NCBI RefSeq assembly: GCF_004362805.1
Contig: NZ_SNYF01000006.1
Location: 248,001-312,000 of the forward strand
Reading direction: 5' to 3'
Source: Algoriphagus boseongensis
GTDB lineage: Bacteria > Bacteroidota > Bacteroidia > Cytophagales > Cyclobacteriaceae
DNA: 64,000 bases
How positions within the stretch are numbered: the first letter of the stretch is position 1; each line of letters opens with the position of its first letter. The position numbers were made by a program, and so were the translations under genes. The notes under the pieces were generated by a model, which was not told where the DNA came from, did not search any database, and was given only the letters and a program-made list of their open reading frames with translations. Shown in pieces: positions 1-7,272 of the stretch.

Positions 1-31
1 TGTTTTTCTCGATAAAAGCAGCAACGGACAT
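1..31 (-). CDS. 5' end of a leftward gene, cut by window edge
   Basis: An ATG on the minus strand at 31-29 opens a frame reading MSVAAFIEKN up to the window edge with no stop. The next gene to the right (183-578) is also leftward, about 150 bases upstream. Ten residues are too few to name a family. The start resembles N-termini I recall for deoxyhypusine-synthase-like proteins of Bacteroidota, but that is only a weak impression. The frame is real only if it continues beyond the window. Confidence 0.4.
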   Translation of the reverse strand, partial: MSVAAFIEKN

Positions 32-120
32 ATTTGGGTAGTTTTAATTTCTAAAGGCCTCAAAATTATTCCTTTCAAGAGGATTTGCCTAGGAATTTTT
101 GATTTTAACTGCAATTGGGT

Positions 121-136
121 TTTGCCACGAAGGCAC
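121..136. repeat. Left arm of 16-bp inverted repeat around GxxExxY gene
   Basis: The sequence tttgccacgaaggcac is the exact reverse complement of 627-642. The pair brackets a single gene (183-578), giving a unit of about 522 bp. Phrases of this kind (gtgccttcgtggc) are, from memory, common between genes in Bacteroidota. Confidence 0.8.
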
Positions 137-182
137 CAAGACCCAAAGAAGAATTTTATTGCCAAAAAGACAGAATGAAGAT

Positions 183-578
183 TTAGGTGTTTACAAATCG
201 TCTTATTCCTTTTTTAATAAGAGGGACGTTGAAATTGATCAAGTATCCAAGGTTTAATTTTGAAAGTTTAAGGTGACTGATAATTTGTGCTTCCCAAACA
301 GGGTTTACCACATCTACGGCTTTAAGTTCTACAATCACTTTGTCCTCAATAAGCAAATCAAGCCTTAATCCTTCCTCAAACCAAATTCCATCATAGCTGA
401 TTGGAATATTGACTTGTCTTTTCACTTCAAATCCTGCTTTTTTGAGTTCATGCTCCATGCATACTTCATAAATCCTTTCCAAAAGTCCCGGCCCAAGTTC
501 TTTGTGAATCGTAAATGCAGCTTGAACTATAGCAGATCCAACCTCTTCTTCAAAATCTGTGAGTTTTATGTAAATCAT
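183..578 (-). CDS. GxxExxY family protein
   Basis: 131-residue protein with the family signature near residue 29: GPGLLERIYE, i.e. G-x-x-E-x-x-Y. After it come the acidic/lysine residues typical of a PD-(D/E)XK-like fold (LRLDLLIEDKVIVELKAV, residues about 71-88, with D...E-x-K spacing). The family is placed in the PD-(D/E)XK nuclease superfamily, but no cellular role is established. The length matches full members. The start is the ATG at 578-576. The gene stands alone, flanked by the inverted repeat 121-136/627-642, and the next gene is on the other strand. Whether it is an active nuclease or part of a mobile cassette is inference. Confidence 0.85.
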   Translation of the reverse strand: MIYIKLTDFEEEVGSAIVQAAFTIHKELGPGLLERIYEVCMEHELKKAGFEVKRQVNIPISYDGIWFEEGLRLDLLIEDKVIVELKAVDVVNPVWEAQIISHLKLSKLNLGYLINFNVPLIKKGIRRFVNT

Positions 579-626
579 GGCCTTTAAAAAGTTTTAATCT
601 TAATTTAGTTAATCTTTATTGCCTTT

Positions 627-642
627 GTGCCTTCGTGGCAAA
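627..642. repeat. Right arm of 16-bp inverted repeat around GxxExxY gene
   Basis: gtgccttcgtggcaaa is the perfect reverse complement of 121-136. It ends 9 bases before the ATG of the oxidoreductase at 652, so this arm doubles as that gene's leader. Confidence 0.8.
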
Positions 643-651
643 TCAAAAAAT

Positions 652-1626
652 ATGAAAGCAATTGTTTGTAAAACCTTTGGTTTGCCTGATAAACTTGAAT
701 TTGGTGACTTGCCCGACCCCAAAATTGGTTCCAATCAGGTGCTAATAGCAGTCGAAGCTTGTGGAGTGAATTTTCCAGATGTTCTGATTATTCAGGATAA
801 ATATCAGTTTAAGCCCGAATTACCTTTTTCTCCTGGAGGGGAAGTGGCAGGGAAAATCATTGGTTTTGGAGACCAAGTGAATCAATTCCAGCTCGGGCAA
901 CCAGTTTTGGCTTTATGCGGTTGGGGAGGTTTTGCAGAAAAGGTAGCTGTGGATTCAGACCGAGTTTTTCCAATGCCCCCAGGTCTTTCTTCAGAAATTG
1001 CCGCTACTACGCTTTATACCTATGGAACTTCCTACCATGCTTTGAAGGACAGAGCAAATCTTCAGCAAGGAGAGACTCTTTTGGTTTTGGGAGCTGCTGG
1101 AGGAGTTGGATTGGCCGCGGTGGAATTAGGAAAAGTGATTGGGGCGAAAGTTATCGCGGCAGCTTCTTCAAATGAAAAGCTTCAATTGTGCCTTGAAAAG
1201 GGTGCGGATGAAATTATTAATTATGAGACTGAAGATTTGAAAAACAGAATCAAAGAAATAACTGGTGGAAAAGGAGTCGATGTAGTCTATGATCCCGTGG
1301 GTGGAAAATTCACCGAACCCGCACTTCGTGGAATTGCCTGGAAAGGGAGATACCTGATTGTCGGTTTTGCCAATGGAGATATTCCCCAAATTCCCATGAA
1401 TCTTCCTTTGCTAAAAGGATGCTCGATTATCGGTGTGTTTTGGGGACAGTTTTCAAAGCTTGAAGCTAAAGCCAGTTTTCAGAATATCCGGCAACTAGTT
1501 GCTTGGATTTTAGAAGGAAAAATCAAACAGCATATCGGGAAAAAGTATACTCTAGAGGAAGCGCCGGAAGCCTTAAAGGCAATCTTGGATCGAAAGATGT
1601 TGGGAAAAGGTGTGGTGGTGATTTAA
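652..1626 (+). CDS. NADPH:quinone oxidoreductase family protein (zinc-independent MDR)
   Basis: 324 residues, the usual length for the QOR branch of medium-chain dehydrogenases/reductases. It has an N-terminal GroES-like domain (VEACGVNFPDVL near residues 34-45), then a Rossmann nucleotide-binding site GAAGGVGLAAVELGK at about 147-161. The cysteine ligands of zinc alcohol dehydrogenases are absent, fitting a zinc-free NAD(P)H-dependent reductase of quinones or enoyl compounds in the cytoplasm. An in-frame codon 33 bases upstream would add 11 residues coming from the repeat arm, so the ATG at 652 is preferred. It is monocistronic, with tRNA-Val on the other strand downstream. The substrate cannot be told from sequence. 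Confidence 0.88.
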   Translation: MKAIVCKTFGLPDKLEFGDLPDPKIGSNQVLIAVEACGVNFPDVLIIQDKYQFKPELPFSPGGEVAGKIIGFGDQVNQFQLGQPVLALCGWGGFAEKVAVDSDRVFPMPPGLSSEIAATTLYTYGTSYHALKDRANLQQGETLLVLGAAGGVGLAAVELGKVIGAKVIAAASSNEKLQLCLEKGADEIINYETEDLKNRIKEITGGKGVDVVYDPVGGKFTEPALRGIAWKGRYLIVGFANGDIPQIPMNLPLLKGCSIIGVFWGQFSKLEAKASFQNIRQLVAWILEGKIKQHIGKKYTLEEAPEALKAILDRKMLGKGVVVI

Positions 1627-1668
1627 GCTAGAATCCAACAATTCTTGCTCCTAAAAGAAATTACTAAG

Positions 1669-1743
1669 TGGAATCTAAGGGATTCGAACCCATGACCTCT
1701 GCTCTGTCAAAGCAGCGCTCTAAACCAACTGAGCTAAGATTCC
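1669..1743 (-). tRNA. tRNA-Val (anticodon GAC)
   Basis: The minus strand folds into a complete cloverleaf. The acceptor is GGAATCT/AGATTCC (7 bp) with discriminator A. The D arm contains GCTC...GAGC. The anticodon stem CTGCT/AGCAG encloses loop TTGACAG (anticodon GAC, valine), and the T arm contains GGTTCGAATCC. CCA is not encoded. It lies downstream of uvrA on the same strand, with two degenerate copies of its 5' half in between. Confidence 0.93.
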
Positions 1744-1750
1744 ATTTTTA

Positions 1751-1797
1751 TCAGCGCTCTAACCTCCCGATAGCTATCGTGGATGAGCTAAGATTCC
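1751..1797 (-). pseudogene. Truncated tRNA-Val 5'-half copy with palindromic D-loop insert
   Basis: On the minus strand this reads GGAATCTTAGCTCA, the exact 5' end and D-stem start of the neighbouring tRNA-Val, and ends TTAGAGCGCTG, its D-stem end and following bases. The D loop GTTGGT is replaced by about 20 bases containing the palindrome CGATAGCTATCG. No anticodon arm, T arm or acceptor 3' strand follows, so it cannot be a functional tRNA. Confidence 0.75.
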
Positions 1798-1804
1798 ATA
1801 TTTA

Positions 1805-1843
1805 TCAGCGCTCTAACCTCCCGATAGGGTTGATGAACTCAGA
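1805..1843 (-). pseudogene. Second, more degenerate tRNA-Val 5'-half copy
   Basis: It shares the block tcagcgctctaacctcccgat (plus-strand reading) with the copy 54 bases away. The acceptor part has decayed (AATCTGAGTTCA instead of AATCTTAGCTCA), and the insert carries only half of the palindrome. With 1751-1797 and the intact tRNA it forms a three-step series with periods of about 39 and 54 bases. Confidence 0.65.
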
Positions 1844-1867
1844 TTTCTGATTGCTGTGCGAATATAG

Positions 1868-1884
1868 AAAACCTTGAAGGTTTT
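1868..1884 (-). terminator. Possible terminator after uvrA
   Basis: AAAACCT-TCA-AGGTTTT on the minus strand, a 7-bp perfect stem, lies 16 bases past the uvrA stop. The tail after it is AT-rich but not a clean T run, so the call is tentative. Confidence 0.4.
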
Positions 1885-1899
1885 GAAAACTGTAATCTT

Positions 1900-4716
1900 T
1901 TAAACAAAACTCTCTCTTACGTACTTCGCTGTATAATTTCTTTTTTCCTTTGCCAAATCCTCAGGAGTTCCGGTGAAGGTCAAATGTCCTCCTTTATTTC
2001 CGCCCTCAGGTCCCAAGTCAATCACCCAATCAGCAGATTTGATGACCTCAGTATTGTGTTCGATGATAATTACAGAATGACCTTGGTCAATCAAAGCGTT
2101 AATGGAATGTAAAAGCTTGCTGATATCGTGAAAATGAAGGCCTGTTGTAGGTTCATCGAAAATGAAGAGAATATGATCTCCGGACTTAGTCCCTCCTTTT
2201 CCGAGAAAAGAGGCCAGTTTTACCCGCTGAGCTTCTCCTCCGGAAAGAGTATTCGAACTTTGCCCCATTCCGATATAGCCTAGTCCAACTTCCTGAAGGG
2301 GCTGAAGGCGGTTGATTATCTGGGTTTTGCCTTTGAAAAACTCCAAAGCTTCGTCGATGGTCATTCCCAGCACTTCGGAAATGTCCTTGTCCTTGTATTT
2401 GACTTCAAGGATTTCATTTTTGAAGCGCTTGCCTTTGCAAGATTCACAGGTCAGGTGAATATCTGCCATAAACTGCATTTCTACTGTAATTGAGCCTTCG
2501 CCTTGGCAAGCCTCACAGCGCCCTCCATCCACGTTGAAAGAGAAAAAAGCAGGTTTATATCCCCGCTGTTTGGAAAGGGGCTGCTCAGAGAATAGAGTTC
2601 TTATGGCATCATAGGCTTTGACATAAGTCACCGGATTGGATCTTGAAGATTTCCCAATCGGATCCTGATCTACAAATTCTACCTGCGTTATCCGCTTATA
2701 ATCGCCTTCGATTTTATCATACTTTCCTCCCTCATCTATCACGGTTCCCAACATTTTTCCCAAGGCAGGATAAAGGACCTTTTTGATTAAAGTTGATTTA
2801 CCTGAACCAGAGACGCCAGTAACTACGGTCAGGGTATTGAGAGGGAATTGCACAGTCAGGTTTTTAAGGTTGTTTTCTCTTGCCCCCTTGACCGTGATGG
2901 AGTCTTTCCACTTTCGATTTCCGTTTTTGATGAAAATTTTCTCATCTCCTCGCAGGTATTTCGCGGTGTAAGTTTTTCCAGAAACTATCAGATCTTCGAT
3001 TTTTCCTTGGAAAAGAAGCTCCCCACCATGCACCCCGGCATCAGGTCCGATATCGATAATCTGGTCGGCAGCCTTCATCACTTTCTCTTCGTGCTCCACC
3101 ACAATTACCGTATTGCCTAAATCCTTTAGGGTCTTTAAAACCCCAACCAATCTGTCTGTATCTCTAGGATGAAGCCCAATGCTGGGTTCGTCAAGGATGT
3201 ACATAGAGCCCACTAAAGCGGACCCAAGCGAGGTCGCTAATTTGATCCGCTGATATTCTCCTCCGGAAAGCGTGGAGGTCAGTCGATTCAGGGTTAAATA
3301 TCCTAATCCCACCTGATCCATAAATTCTAGTCGGCTGGTAATTTCTTTCAATAATCGATTGGCAACTTTTGCCTCGTGATCCGGAAGATTGAGGGATTGA
3401 AAAAACGCTAAAGCATCTTCAATCGGTAAGAGAACAAGATCAGTGATGGATTTTCCCCCGATTTTCACATAGGAAGCGTCTTTTCTTAGACGGGTACCTC
3501 GGCAATCCGGGCAAGTTGTTCTGCCACGGAATCTGGAAAGCATCACCCGATATTGGATTTTGTAAGTTTTGGTTTCCAGGTCATCAAAAAAGGCATTTAG
3601 GCCTTGGAAGTACTTATTCCCGGTCCAAAGTAACTCCTGCTCTTTCTCCGTCAGTTCATTGTAGGCCCGATGAATCGGAAAATCAAATTCAATTCCTTTT
3701 TTCAACAAAGGTTCCAGCCAGCCTTTTCCACTTTCTCCTCTCCATGGAGCAATGGCTCCCTCATAAACTGAAAGGTCTTTGTCTGGAATTACCAAATCCC
3801 GGTCTATTCCCAATACATTTCCAAAACCCTCACAACGCTTGCAAGCTCCGTAGGGATTATTGAAGGAGAAAAAGTTGACAGATGGAAGCTCGAAGCTGAT
3901 TCCGTCCAGTTCAAATCGATCGGAGAAAGAACGGGTTTCAATATCTGGAACAGTGATTTTGCAATCTCCATGTCCTTCGAAAAGGGCGGTTTGGACGGAG
4001 TCTGAGATTCTGAACTGGTTGTCCTCATCATCTTTTCGGACCGTGGCCCGATCGATCAAAATCTCATAAGTTCCTTTCTTGACTTTCTTTTCTGTCAAAA
4101 GGTCTTCCACAAAATAGACTTCTCCATCGATCAAAATTCGGGTATAGCCCTTTTGGAGTAATAATTCCAGCTCTTGCTCGATTTTTCTACCCCTTGCTAT
4201 TTGAAGGGGACATGAAATCATCACTTTTGCGCCTTCTTCAAAAGAAAGAATGTAATCTACAATGTCAGTGACCGTATGATGCTTGACTTCTTTTCCTGAA
4301 ATCGGGGAAAAAGTCTTTCCTACCCTTGCAAAAAGTAATTTGAGGTAATCATAAATCTCAGTGGTGGTACCGACTGTGGATCTGGGATTTTTGGTGCTGA
4401 CCTTTTGTTGAATAGCAATTGCCGGAGCCACCCCTTTGATGTATTCCACATCAGGCTTTTCCATTCTTCCCAAGAATTGGCGGGCATAAGAGCTAAGGCT
4501 TTCCACATACATCCGCTGGCCTTCGGCAAAAAGCGTATCGAAAGCCAAAGACGATTTCCCAGAACCCGAAAGTCCTGTAATGACAACAAATTGATTTCTG
4601 GGAATTGCTACACTCAGGCTTTTAAGATTATTGACCCGGGCGTTTTTGATGATGATGTACTCTTTGGGATCGAGGGAATCGAGATCTTGTATAGCTGGTA
4701 AAGTGCTCAAAGTCAT
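1900..4716 (-). CDS. uvrA: UvrABC system protein A (excinuclease ATPase subunit)
   Basis: 938 residues from the ATG at 4716, the normal UvrA length. It has two ABC-type ATPase modules: Walker A GLSGSGKSS near residue 48 and GVSGSGKST near 640. Each module has an LSGGE signature (TLSGGEYQRIKLA and TLSGGEAQRVKLA). Zinc-finger cysteines are present (CKRCEGFG, CPDCRGTR, CEACQGEG, CESCKGKR). UvrA scans DNA for bulky lesions and loads UvrB in nucleotide excision repair. A TTG six codons upstream could extend the frame, but it lies in sequence containing TAACTTTG (4730-4723), a good Bacteroidota -7 element, so the ATG is preferred and the mRNA may have almost no leader. tRNA-Val follows downstream. 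Confidence 0.97.
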   Translation of the reverse strand: MTLSTLPAIQDLDSLDPKEYIIIKNARVNNLKSLSVAIPRNQFVVITGLSGSGKSSLAFDTLFAEGQRMYVESLSSYARQFLGRMEKPDVEYIKGVAPAIAIQQKVSTKNPRSTVGTTTEIYDYLKLLFARVGKTFSPISGKEVKHHTVTDIVDYILSFEEGAKVMISCPLQIARGRKIEQELELLLQKGYTRILIDGEVYFVEDLLTEKKVKKGTYEILIDRATVRKDDEDNQFRISDSVQTALFEGHGDCKITVPDIETRSFSDRFELDGISFELPSVNFFSFNNPYGACKRCEGFGNVLGIDRDLVIPDKDLSVYEGAIAPWRGESGKGWLEPLLKKGIEFDFPIHRAYNELTEKEQELLWTGNKYFQGLNAFFDDLETKTYKIQYRVMLSRFRGRTTCPDCRGTRLRKDASYVKIGGKSITDLVLLPIEDALAFFQSLNLPDHEAKVANRLLKEITSRLEFMDQVGLGYLTLNRLTSTLSGGEYQRIKLATSLGSALVGSMYILDEPSIGLHPRDTDRLVGVLKTLKDLGNTVIVVEHEEKVMKAADQIIDIGPDAGVHGGELLFQGKIEDLIVSGKTYTAKYLRGDEKIFIKNGNRKWKDSITVKGARENNLKNLTVQFPLNTLTVVTGVSGSGKSTLIKKVLYPALGKMLGTVIDEGGKYDKIEGDYKRITQVEFVDQDPIGKSSRSNPVTYVKAYDAIRTLFSEQPLSKQRGYKPAFFSFNVDGGRCEACQGEGSITVEMQFMADIHLTCESCKGKRFKNEILEVKYKDKDISEVLGMTIDEALEFFKGKTQIINRLQPLQEVGLGYIGMGQSSNTLSGGEAQRVKLASFLGKGGTKSGDHILFIFDEPTTGLHFHDISKLLHSINALIDQGHSVIIIEHNTEVIKSADWVIDLGPEGGNKGGHLTFTGTPEDLAKEKRNYTAKYVRESFV

Positions 4717-4880
4717 AGCTGGCAAAGTTAACAATCAAACAGGGGAACTGGTAAGAAAGTTGGAATCTTGTGGCAAATAGTTGGGACAGGCTTTTATCAG
4801 GTAAGTGAAATTGAGGCTGGAAGAAATATTGAAATCTTTCGATTTTCCAATCTTCAAATTTTTATCTCTTTCTTCGCAGG

Positions 4881-5498
4881 ATGGATTTGCAATTTTTCTT
4901 TGATGGTTTGGCCGAAGGCCTAAAAAATATGAGTTGGCTGGAAGGCTTTGCTGTGTTTTTTGGGATTGCCTCGGTTTTTTATTCCATGAAGGAAAATATT
5001 TGGGTTTATCCCACCGGGATTATTTCCACCTTGATTTATGTCTGGATTTGTTTTCAATACAAGCTTTATGCAGACATGGGTATCAATGCCTACTATTTCA
5101 GTATGTCTATTTACGGTTGGTATGTTTGGACTCATCCAAAAAAAAACCAAGAGGTTCTTCCAGTGACTTGGTTAGACTCCAGGGGTTGGCTAAGTTCAAT
5201 GGGCATTTTTCTTATCTCCTATCCTGTTCTGGCGTTTTTACTTAAGAATTATACAGATAGTGATGTGCCCTATTGGGATTCATTTACTACAGCCTCTGCT
5301 TTTGTAGGTATGTGGTTGATGGCAAAAAAGAAAGTCGAAAACTGGATTTTTTGGATTATCACGGATTTGGTTTCTGTGCCGCTATATTTCTACAAGGGTT
5401 TGGTTCTTACTTCTTTCCAGTTTTTTTTCTTTACCATTTTAGCTTTTATGGGCTTATTTGCCTGGATCAAGTCCGCTAAAACCTATGCAAAAGCCTAA
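4881..5498 (+). CDS. pnuC: PnuC-family nicotinamide riboside transporter
   Basis: 205-residue inner-membrane protein with about seven hydrophobic segments. Family signatures are visible: IWVYPTGIISTLIYVWICFQ near residues 38-57, YADMGINAYYFSMSIYGWY near 62-80, and a C-terminal segment with DLVSVPLYFYKGL. PnuC proteins let nicotinamide riboside cross the inner membrane by facilitated diffusion, with trapping by phosphorylation. The next gene, overlapping by 14 bases, is a NadR-type kinase that could do this, which argues for nicotinamide riboside rather than the thiamine-specific PnuT paralogues. No TPP riboswitch is seen upstream of it. Confidence 0.9.
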   Translation: MDLQFFFDGLAEGLKNMSWLEGFAVFFGIASVFYSMKENIWVYPTGIISTLIYVWICFQYKLYADMGINAYYFSMSIYGWYVWTHPKKNQEVLPVTWLDSRGWLSSMGIFLISYPVLAFLLKNYTDSDVPYWDSFTTASAFVGMWLMAKKKVENWIFWIITDLVSVPLYFYKGLVLTSFQFFFFTILAFMGLFAWIKSAKTYAKA

Positions 5499-6006
5499 GC
5501 GAATATTGATTTTGGGTCCTGAATCCACAGGAAAAAGTACTTTAGCAGAAGACTTGGCAAAGCATTTTGAAGAACCCTGGGTTCCGGAATTTGCACGTGA
5601 ATATTTGGAAAAAATAGATCGTCCCTACGAATTCGAAGACCTTTTAGAAATTGGCAAAGGACAAATGCGGCAGGAGGACATGCTTTTCCAATCAGCCCAA
5701 AAGTTTCTTTTTTGCGATACAGATTTACGAGTTATCCACATTTGGTCAGAGTATCGATTTGGAAAAACTGACCCTTGGGTTTTGGAAGAAATTCGAAAAA
5801 GAACCTACGATCTGATATTGCTTACCAACACCGATTTACCTTGGGAACCGGATCCACTGCGCGAACATCCGGAATTGGAAATGCGGCAATATTTCTTTGA
5901 AAAGTATCTCTATTTGGCTCAAGTGAGTGGATTTTCCTATTTGATCGTTTCCGGCCATCGTGAAAACCGACTTAAGACAGCATTGGAAGCAATTGATAAA
6001 TTGTAA
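5485..6006 (+). CDS. NadR-like AAA ATPase (probable ribosylnicotinamide kinase)
   Basis: 173 residues with a P-loop near the N-terminus (LGPESTGKSTLAEDLA, residues 10-25) and the NadR-kinase pattern VPEFAREYLE and CDTDLRVIHIWSEYRFG. It corresponds only to the C-terminal kinase domain of NadR; the HTH repressor and NMN adenylyltransferase domains are absent. The expected reaction is ATP-dependent phosphorylation of nicotinamide riboside to NMN. The ATG at 5485 overlaps the 3' end of pnuC by 14 bases, pointing to translational coupling. An in-frame TTG at 5458, inside pnuC, is less likely. Confidence 0.88.
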   Translation: MQKPKRILILGPESTGKSTLAEDLAKHFEEPWVPEFAREYLEKIDRPYEFEDLLEIGKGQMRQEDMLFQSAQKFLFCDTDLRVIHIWSEYRFGKTDPWVLEEIRKRTYDLILLTNTDLPWEPDPLREHPELEMRQYFFEKYLYLAQVSGFSYLIVSGHRENRLKTALEAIDKL

Positions 6007-6041
6007 GCCTAGGGTTACAATCTTTCAATTCTCTAATCCAA

Positions 6042-7124
6042 TCAAAATTTCCTTAAAGACAATGTTGCCGCCTCTACCAATTTGATCTGGTCAGGATGGT
6101 AATTATTGTTTAAGACAATTATGGTTTTATTTTCTTCGATAAACCGAACGATGATTGTTTTGTACCCCGGATTGTCTCCTGTATGCATGACCATTTTTCC
6201 AAAGGGACTTTTAGGCTCTATTTCCCAGCCAAATCCATAAAAGCTTCGTGTACCGTCAAGAAGAATAAATGGAGAAAATGCCTCTTCCAAAGTTTTTTGA
6301 CTGACCAATTTTTCGGTGTAAAGTGCCTGATCCCATTTCAAAAGATCTCCTGCTGTGCTACTGACTCTGCCGGGACCTTTTCTTCCTCCCAGCCAAACGG
6401 TATAATCTGAAGAATGAAATTTATTGGCATTCACAAAATTTCCCGTGCTGTCTTTCAAATGCCCCGCTGCAAAATTTGTAACAGCTGCTTTTTCCTCAAG
6501 AGTTCGAATATCCGTATCATTCATGCCTAGAGGCCTAAAAATCCATTCTCGTGAAAGCTCAATGAAATCCTTTCCATTGGCTTTTTCCACAATGCTTGCC
6601 AATAGGACATAACCCGTATTGCTGTATTCATACTTTTCTCCCGGTTCAAAAAGTTTCGGCGGGGAATACCGATTCAGATATTCTAAAATGTCCTTGTTCG
6701 TGGCCACTTTACTTTTATCCCAATGGGCATCCATGATGGCTTGATAATCCGGTAGTCCACTGGTATGAGTCAATAGGTTTCTAATGGTTATTCCTTGGTA
6801 AGGAATGTCCAGATAGTTGGTTACAGGATCGTCAAAATTCAAAAGACCTTTTTCTTTTGAAATCATAACCATCATTGCAGTAAACTGCTTGGAGACCGAA
6901 GCTAGCTCAAAAATATCAGTTGTTAAAAGAGGGATGTTTTTCTCAAAGGACCGGAGTCCTATTGCTCTTTCAAATTGGATCTTACCATCCTCCGCTACCA
7001 AAACCACTCCGGAAAACCCTTCTTTTTGGGCCTGTATTAGGGCCGCTTCTAGGATTTTCTGTTGAGCGAATAGTGAATTAATTCCAAAAAATAACGCTAA
7101 AATAAATGTGGATAACTTTTTCAT
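6042..7124 (-). CDS. Secreted serine hydrolase, class C beta-lactamase/PBP fold
   Basis: 360 residues with a signal peptide ending about SLFAQ (residue 21). Catalytic motifs are S76-V-S-K79 (SxxK), Y167-S-N169 and a C-terminal HTG in MVMHTGDNPG. HTHTSGLPDY-like context (LLTHTSGLPDY) is typical of this Beta-lactamase (PF00144) group, which includes D-aminopeptidases, esterases and PBP-like enzymes. True AmpC activity is unlikely to be inferable. It is monocistronic and convergent with the NadR-like kinase gene. Location is periplasm or outside. Confidence 0.87.
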   Translation of the reverse strand: MKKLSTFILALFFGINSLFAQQKILEAALIQAQKEGFSGVVLVAEDGKIQFERAIGLRSFEKNIPLLTTDIFELASVSKQFTAMMVMISKEKGLLNFDDPVTNYLDIPYQGITIRNLLTHTSGLPDYQAIMDAHWDKSKVATNKDILEYLNRYSPPKLFEPGEKYEYSNTGYVLLASIVEKANGKDFIELSREWIFRPLGMNDTDIRTLEEKAAVTNFAAGHLKDSTGNFVNANKFHSSDYTVWLGGRKGPGRVSSTAGDLLKWDQALYTEKLVSQKTLEEAFSPFILLDGTRSFYGFGWEIEPKSPFGKMVMHTGDNPGYKTIIVRFIEENKTIIVLNNNYHPDQIKLVEAATLSLRKF

Positions 7125-7272
7125 CAGGGAGAGAATTTCTTGAATTTAGTCATCCCTTTACTGCTCTCCAAGACCTTAGGGGTATTTAAAATTAGGCACT
7201 TTCCATTTGTATAAACTTTCAAAATAATCCCCAGGATTTCCCTAGCTTTTACTCTCATTTAAGTCTAAATCC

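Noticed and set aside
1668..1850. 60-codon open frame on the plus strand
   Set aside because: It is the antisense of tRNA-Val and its decayed copies; its repetitive peptide comes from the duplicated tRNA halves, not a gene.
2783..4701. Several open frames antisense to uvrA
   Set aside because: They lie opposite a highly conserved gene, lack recognisable motifs, and follow the codon pattern of the real frame.
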